Below, in pieces: positions 59,866-64,000 of a stretch of DNA of 64,000 nt; position 1 is the first letter of the stretch, and each line of letters starts with the position of its first letter. The stretch comes from Methylobacillus sp. Lineage in GTDB: Bacteria > Pseudomonadota > Gammaproteobacteria > Burkholderiales > Methylophilaceae. The notes under the pieces were generated by a model. That model had not been told where the DNA came from and made no database searches. It saw only the letters and a list, made by a program, of their open reading frames with translations. The stretch is taken from positions 1 to 64,000 of the forward strand of contig JAITML010000020.1 of the NCBI GenBank assembly GCA_031277395.1, given 5' to 3'. Position numbers and translations under genes: made by a program.

Positions 59866-61104
59866 ATGACTGCATTCACAACCCTGTTTTTAAGCCTTTT
59901 GATCCTGAGCGCAGTGATACAACTGTGGCTGGGGCGTCGCCATATCGCGTATATTCAGTCGCATCGCGATGCCGTTCCGGCGGCATTTTCCGCCGATATC
60001 AGTCTGGAATCGCACCAAAAAGCCGCTGATTATTCCGCCGCCAAAACCCGCCTCGGCATGATACAAGGCATGGTCGAAATGGCCTTGCTTTGGGCATTCA
60101 CGCTGGGCGGCGTCTTGCAATGGCTGGATGGCGCGTGGGGCAGCGCATGGCCGGTGGCTGTGCTCGTGCACGGCGCGCTGGTTATCCTGTCCGCCTTTGT
60201 CATCAGCAGTTTGATCGGCCTTCCGTTCGACTATTACAAAACCTTCGTCATTGACGAACATTTCGGTTTCAACAAAATGACGCGCGCGATGTTCTTCATC
60301 GACTTGCTCAAATCCACGCTGGTCGGGCTGGCGCTCGGTGTTCCGCTGCTGTTTGCCGCGTTGTGGTTGATGTATGTTTCGGGTGAAATGTGGTGGCTTT
60401 ATCTGTGGCTGTTGTGGACAGGTTTCAATCTGCTCATGCTGACGATTTATCCCACGCTGATCGCGCCTTTGTTCAACAAGTTTTCACCGCTCTCCGACGA
60501 AACGCTCAAAACACGCATCGAAAGCCTGCTGACCCGTTGCGGGTTCAAATCGCAAGGCTTGTTCGTCATGGACGGATCGCGCCGCAGCAGCCACGGCAAT
60601 GCTTATTTCACCGGCTTTGGCGCAGCCAAGCGCGTGGTATTTTTCGACACCCTGCTTGATCGCCTGAATGCGGATGAAATAGAGGCTGTGCTCGCGCATG
60701 AGCTTGGTCATTTCAAACACAAGCACATCATCAAGCGGATCATTCTCATGTTCGTCGCAAGCTTTCTCGGCCTTGCCCTGCTTGGCTGGCTCGCTCATCA
60801 GCCCTGGTTTTTTACGGGGCTGGGCGTAGCCAATGCGAGCAACTATATGGCGCTGCTGCTGTTCATTCTCGTCAGCCCCGTATTCACTTTGTTGCTGCGC
60901 CCGCTGTTCGCGCTCTATTCGCGCAAAAACGAGTTTGAAGCGGATGAGTATGCGGCGCAACACGCAAGCGCGCAGCATCTCATTGAGGCGCTCGTGAAAC
61001 TGTATCGCGACAATGCTTCCACGCTCACGCCCGACCCGCTGCATTCCGCCTTCTACGATTCGCATCCACCCGCCAGCATCCGTATCGCCCGCTTGCAAGC
61101 ATGA
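59866..61104 (+). CDS. M48-family metalloprotease (Ste24-like)
   Basis: 412-residue integral membrane zinc protease. His278-Glu279-x-x-His282 (AHELGHFKH) and the later EFEADEYAA (third ligand) are present, with about seven transmembrane segments and the N-terminal half typical of CAAX-protease-like Ste24. In bacteria these act on membrane protein quality control. Its stop overlaps the rsgA ATG. Confidence 0.92.
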   Translation: MTAFTTLFLSLLILSAVIQLWLGRRHIAYIQSHRDAVPAAFSADISLESHQKAADYSAAKTRLGMIQGMVEMALLWAFTLGGVLQWLDGAWGSAWPVAVLVHGALVILSAFVISSLIGLPFDYYKTFVIDEHFGFNKMTRAMFFIDLLKSTLVGLALGVPLLFAALWLMYVSGEMWWLYLWLLWTGFNLLMLTIYPTLIAPLFNKFSPLSDETLKTRIESLLTRCGFKSQGLFVMDGSRRSSHGNAYFTGFGAAKRVVFFDTLLDRLNADEIEAVLAHELGHFKHKHIIKRIILMFVASFLGLALLGWLAHQPWFFTGLGVANASNYMALLLFILVSPVFTLLLRPLFALYSRKNEFEADEYAAQHASAQHLIEALVKLYRDNASTLTPDPLHSAFYDSHPPASIRIARLQA

Positions 61105-61982
61105 GCGCCACGCAACTGGCCGGCCTCGTCATCGCTGCCTTTGGCAAACGCTACGATGTCGAACTGGATGATGGCCGTCAGATCAGTTGCGTGACACGCG
61201 GCAAAAAGAGCGATCTCGCCTGCGGTGATCACGTCGAAATCAAGCTGACCGCCGATGCGGAGGGCGTGGTGGAAAACATTCTGCCGCGCCGCAGCCTGCT
61301 CTATCGCAGCAATGAATACCGCCGCAAACTGCTCGCGGCCAACGTCACTCAAATCATCATCGTCGTCGCCGTCGAGCCAAGTTTTTACGAAGATCTGGTC
61401 AATCGTTGCCTCATCGCTGCCGAAACTGCCGGTATCCGGGCGCTGATTCTGCTCAACAAAAATGATTTACCCGATGCCGACGCCGCGCTTGAAAAATTGC
61501 AACCGTTCTGCGCGCTTGGTTACGATGTTCTGCCGCTTTCCGCGAAACGCGATGTTTCGCAACTCCGCGCCCGGCTACATGGCCATACCAACGTACTCGT
61601 GGGGCAATCCGGCATGGGCAAATCCACGCTCGTCAATGCCCTGCTCCCCGATGCGAAAACGCGCACACAGGAAATCTCGGCGGTGCTGGACAGCGGTAAA
61701 CATACGACCACAGCCGCCCGCCTCTACCATCTGGATGCAAAAAGCGACCTCATTGATTCGCCGGGTTTGCAGGAATTCGGCCTCCATCATTTAAGCGTGG
61801 ACGAGATGGAACAGGCATTTGTCGAATTTCGCCCGTATTTGGGTAAATGCCGCTTCAACAACTGCCGCCACATGAAGGAACCGGATTGCGCGGTATTGAA
61901 CGCAGCACGTGACGGAAAAATCAGCGAGCGGCGTTTGCAGTCTTATCAGAAACTGCTCACCGAGCTGCATCAAAGCCAATAA
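61101..61982 (+). CDS. rsgA: Ribosome small subunit-dependent GTPase A
   Basis: 293 residues: OB domain, circularly permuted GTPase (NKNDLPD, then GQSGMGKSTLVNALLP, then DSPGLQEFGL) and C-terminal zinc motif CRFNNCRHMKEPDCAV. Assists late 30S maturation. Starts on the M48 stop codon. Confidence 0.97.
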   Translation: MSATQLAGLVIAAFGKRYDVELDDGRQISCVTRGKKSDLACGDHVEIKLTADAEGVVENILPRRSLLYRSNEYRRKLLAANVTQIIIVVAVEPSFYEDLVNRCLIAAETAGIRALILLNKNDLPDADAALEKLQPFCALGYDVLPLSAKRDVSQLRARLHGHTNVLVGQSGMGKSTLVNALLPDAKTRTQEISAVLDSGKHTTTAARLYHLDAKSDLIDSPGLQEFGLHHLSVDEMEQAFVEFRPYLGKCRFNNCRHMKEPDCAVLNAARDGKISERRLQSYQKLLTELHQSQ

Positions 61983-62023
61983 CCCCGCCGCGATGAACAA
62001 GATAGTTACTCGCGCTCGCCTGT

Positions 62024-62029
62024 TATAAT
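62024..62029 (+). promoter_or_regulatory. TATAAT directly before queD
   Basis: A perfect -10 hexamer lies seven bases before the queD ATG (62037). Transcription would start at or next to the ATG, giving a leaderless message; there is no Shine-Dalgarno sequence in between. No good -35 is seen. Confidence 0.4.
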
Positions 62030-62036
62030 TGTCCTC

Positions 62037-62483
62037 ATGCAAATCACTACCCGCCTTGAATTCGACGCCGGTCACCGCATTCCCTGCCACAAAAGCCAGT
62101 GCCGCAATCTGCACGGGCATCGCTACGCCATCGAAATCACTTTGTCGGGCGACGTGATCCAGCAGGAAAACAGCCCGGAGCAAGGCATGGTGATGGATTT
62201 TTCGGATGTGAAGGCCATCGCACGCAAAGCCGTAGTGGATGCTTGGGATCACGCCTTTTTGGTCTATCAAGGCGACACCGTGGTGCGCGAATTTCTGCAA
62301 ACCCTGCCCAACCATAAAACCGTCGTCATGCAAACCGTTCCCACCGCCGAAAACATGGCTGCCGAAGCATTCCGCATTCTCGACGCGCTATATCAGGACA
62401 GCTACGGCAACCATCTGCGTCTGGAACGGGTGCGCCTGTTTGAAACGCCCAACAGTTGGGCAGACGCTCTCAGGCAGGAATAG
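62037..62483 (+). CDS. queD: 6-carboxy-5,6,7,8-tetrahydropterin synthase
   Basis: 148-residue pterin-fold enzyme of the queuosine route (also like 6-pyruvoyl-tetrahydropterin synthase). Zinc ligands His13, His26, His28 and catalytic Cys22 (C-x3-HGH) are intact. Later VMDFSDVKAI and PTAENMAAEAFRIL match the family. With queF at 30745, it supports a queuosine pathway in this organism. Confidence 0.93.
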   Translation: MQITTRLEFDAGHRIPCHKSQCRNLHGHRYAIEITLSGDVIQQENSPEQGMVMDFSDVKAIARKAVVDAWDHAFLVYQGDTVVREFLQTLPNHKTVVMQTVPTAENMAAEAFRILDALYQDSYGNHLRLERVRLFETPNSWADALRQE

Positions 62484-62532
62484 CAGCCCGCATGTTGTCA
62501 GCGCTAAGCAAACATAACCCAACGTTTTGCAA

Positions 62533-63366
62533 ATGAGCGTTGTAGCCGCAAGTCTTGCCGCAGTAGCATTCGGCGCCGGTGATTTCTTTGGCGGCGTCGC
62601 CGCGCGCCGTTCGAGCTGGCGAGTAGTTGTCCCGGCGGCGCTCGGCATGGGACTACTGGTGCTGGGTGTAGCCGACTACTTTTTCGGCGATGCTTCCGGA
62701 ACAGCCTCGCCGCCCATGATGTGGTGTTTGTGCGCCGGTTTTGGGCTCGCCATCGGCCTGTCATTACTCTATCGCGCGCTGGCTGAAGGCCGCATGACCG
62801 AAGTCGCTCCCATCACCGCGATAGTCGCAATCGCAATACCTGCCGTTGTGGATATTGTGCTGGGCAAAACCGTGACGCTCACCCTGATTTTGGGGCTGGT
62901 GCTTGCCTGTGCCAGCGCCGCCCTCTTGTCGGGACTCAGCGGGCGGGGTTCAAAGCCGCGTGACCGCTCCAGCCTGCTCATCGCAATCGGCGCCGGAGCC
63001 AGCCTCGCCGTTTTCTACATCGGACTTGATCAAATCAGCGCGGCAAACGCCGGAGTTCATGGTGTTCTGATCGTACGCGTCGTGGCTTTTGTCAGCACCG
63101 CCGTCTTCGCCTTGGGGCAAGCAAGGTCTGCGTTCCAGTTGCGCAGCTTTGCCTGGGCAACCGGAGCAGGTCTGTTTGACGGAGCGGCCAACCTGCTTCT
63201 GGCGCAGGCATTTATCGACGGCGGACTGGCTGAAACTTCAGCGATTGCCTCGCTCTACCCCGGATCAACCATCCTGCTCGCGATTGCATTCCTCGGAGAG
63301 CGCCCCTCGAAAATCCAGTACGCGGGCTTGGCGCTGGCTGTCCCGGCGATTTTTCTGTTGAGATAA
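62533..63366 (+). CDS. EamA-family transporter
   Basis: 277 residues with about ten hydrophobic segments in two halves, ending EAM-like FLGERPSKIQYAGLALAVPAIFLL. The start is ATG 62533, with an in-frame TTG two codons earlier. Substrate unknown. Unrelated in sequence detail to the DMT transporter at 20706. Confidence 0.8.
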   Translation: MSVVAASLAAVAFGAGDFFGGVAARRSSWRVVVPAALGMGLLVLGVADYFFGDASGTASPPMMWCLCAGFGLAIGLSLLYRALAEGRMTEVAPITAIVAIAIPAVVDIVLGKTVTLTLILGLVLACASAALLSGLSGRGSKPRDRSSLLIAIGAGASLAVFYIGLDQISAANAGVHGVLIVRVVAFVSTAVFALGQARSAFQLRSFAWATGAGLFDGAANLLLAQAFIDGGLAETSAIASLYPGSTILLAIAFLGERPSKIQYAGLALAVPAIFLLR

Positions 63367-63458
63367 AGACAAGGCTGCTAAACCCGAATCTTGGTTAAAT
63401 AGCACCCAGTCAAAATTTTGTAAGTTATATCTTGCAAAATTATATAAATACACCAATA

Positions 63459-63731
63459 ATGTCATCTATGACTGACAAAATTTACCTCCTTAGCGAACTT
63501 GGCTCAGCACTCAAAGCCCAGAGAAAAGCTGCCGGCCTTTCAAAAACCAAGCTCGCCCAACACGCCGGTAAAGTGCGCGAAGTTATCTATCGCCTTGAAT
63601 CCGGCGAGGATGTAACGGTGTCCTCACTACTGGCTGTGCTTGGGGCGCTGGGGCTGACGCTGCAAATCAGCAAGGACGGCATGCCCACCATGCAGGAAGT
63701 CGCGGCGCGCTTCGCGCAAGATGATGATTGA
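63459..63731 (+). CDS. hipB: HipB-like XRE antitoxin
   Basis: About 90 residues with a helix-turn-helix (LGSALKAQRKAAGLSKTKLAQHAGKVREVIYRLESGEDVTVSSLLAVLGALGL), matching HipB antitoxins that bind HipA and repress the operon. The start is uncertain between ATG 63459 and 63468. The preceding AT-rich 63421-63458 would hold the promoter. Stop overlaps the next gene by up to 11 bases. Confidence 0.88.
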   Translation: MSSMTDKIYLLSELGSALKAQRKAAGLSKTKLAQHAGKVREVIYRLESGEDVTVSSLLAVLGALGLTLQISKDGMPTMQEVAARFAQDDD

Positions 63732-64000
63732 ATCCGTCATGCTCCCCGAAAAAATCCCTCTGCTGCAAGTCTCCATCGGTAACGAACCCAATGCAGGACA
63801 ATTGATCAAACGCTCGACTTACGAATTCCGCTATCTGGCCCCGCAAGCTGAACAGCCTTGCGTCGCACTGCTGATGCCGGCCAGCGCGCAACTGACCTGG
63901 CAAGACGGCGATCTGTTTCCCGTCATGGATCAGAACCTTCCCGAAGGTGATTTGTTCATGCGGCTGCGCGCCGCGTTCCCCAAGCAACCGCTGAGCCCCA
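63721..64000 (+). CDS. hipA: HipA-family kinase toxin, N-terminal part (cut by window end)
   Basis: About 93 residues are visible. LLQVSIGNEPNAGQLIKRSTYEFRYLAP and FPVMDQNLPEGDLFMRLRAAF match the HipA N-terminal domain that precedes the Ser/Thr kinase. HipA toxins phosphorylate GltX or similar targets. Start ATG 63721 or 63724 within hipB; 63739 also possible. The kinase domain is beyond the window. Confidence 0.87.
   Translation, partial: MMIESVMLPEKIPLLQVSIGNEPNAGQLIKRSTYEFRYLAPQAEQPCVALLMPASAQLTWQDGDLFPVMDQNLPEGDLFMRLRAAFPKQPLSP

Noticed and set aside
59151-60029. 292-codon plus-strand frame opposite orn
   Set aside because: Overlaps both orn and the start of the M48 gene and shows no domain; orn is certain.

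Overview
The window is a 64 kb chromosomal segment of a Gram-negative betaproteobacterium with roughly 55% G+C. The gene families and order (map/glnD beside rpsB-tsf-pyrH-frr, the bam/lpx cluster, PriB in the S6 operon, ZipA between smc and ligA, DUF3079, Dnr-type regulator, bacteriohemerythrin) fit Nitrosomonadales, perhaps a Gallionellaceae-like organism. That placement is inferred from gene content only. Most of the window is dense core genome: many genes overlap by 1-8 bases (ATGA or GTGA junctions), and several core genes seem to start at TTG.

Layout. 1-800: the end of an outer-membrane barrel gene and a bacteriohemerythrin. 835-4181 (minus): glnD and map, divergent from 4358-18445 (plus), the canonical run rpsB-tsf-pyrH-frr-uppS-cdsA-dxr-rseP-bamA-skp-lpxD-fabZ-lpxA-lpxB-rnhB, which joins translation, lipid, isoprenoid and outer-membrane biogenesis. 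18442-29200: pldA, miaA, transporters and small exported proteins, a GT41 TPR glycosyltransferase, mnmC, a methyltransferase, and a lipoprotein PQQ dehydrogenase coupled to a Rap1a-like protein. 29259-29467: a tRNA-Ala(GGC)/tRNA-Glu(UUC) operon with a near-consensus promoter. 29535-31164: sugar kinase and queF. 31215-38105: smc, zipA, ligA. 38102-41780: a TPR protein and modA-TOBE-modB-modC for molybdate uptake. 41931-44054: an NO/redox module (Rrf2, Cys-rich DUF3079, Dnr-type regulator, hemerythrin). 44079-49381 (minus): radA, alr, dnaB, and rplI-rpsR-priB-rpsF. 49495-53934: crcB-zwf-gnd and divergent glgA (pentose phosphate and glycogen). 53935-59062: accessory stretch with GC-rich palindromes, an integron attC-like site behind a GNAT gene, and a cluster of exported proteins including a DUF4344 putative metallopeptidase. 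59256-64000: orn, an M48 protease, rsgA, queD, an EamA transporter, and a hipBA toxin-antitoxin pair cut by the window end.

The most notable items are the lone attC-like site with its GNAT gene and no integrase in view, the Dnr box placed exactly for class II activation of the hemerythrin gene, the PQQ dehydrogenase/Rap1a coupling with an unusual W-G-Y-D motif, and short AT-rich patches inside otherwise GC-rich core genes. No clear large new system is evident. These are the points most likely to repay follow-up.
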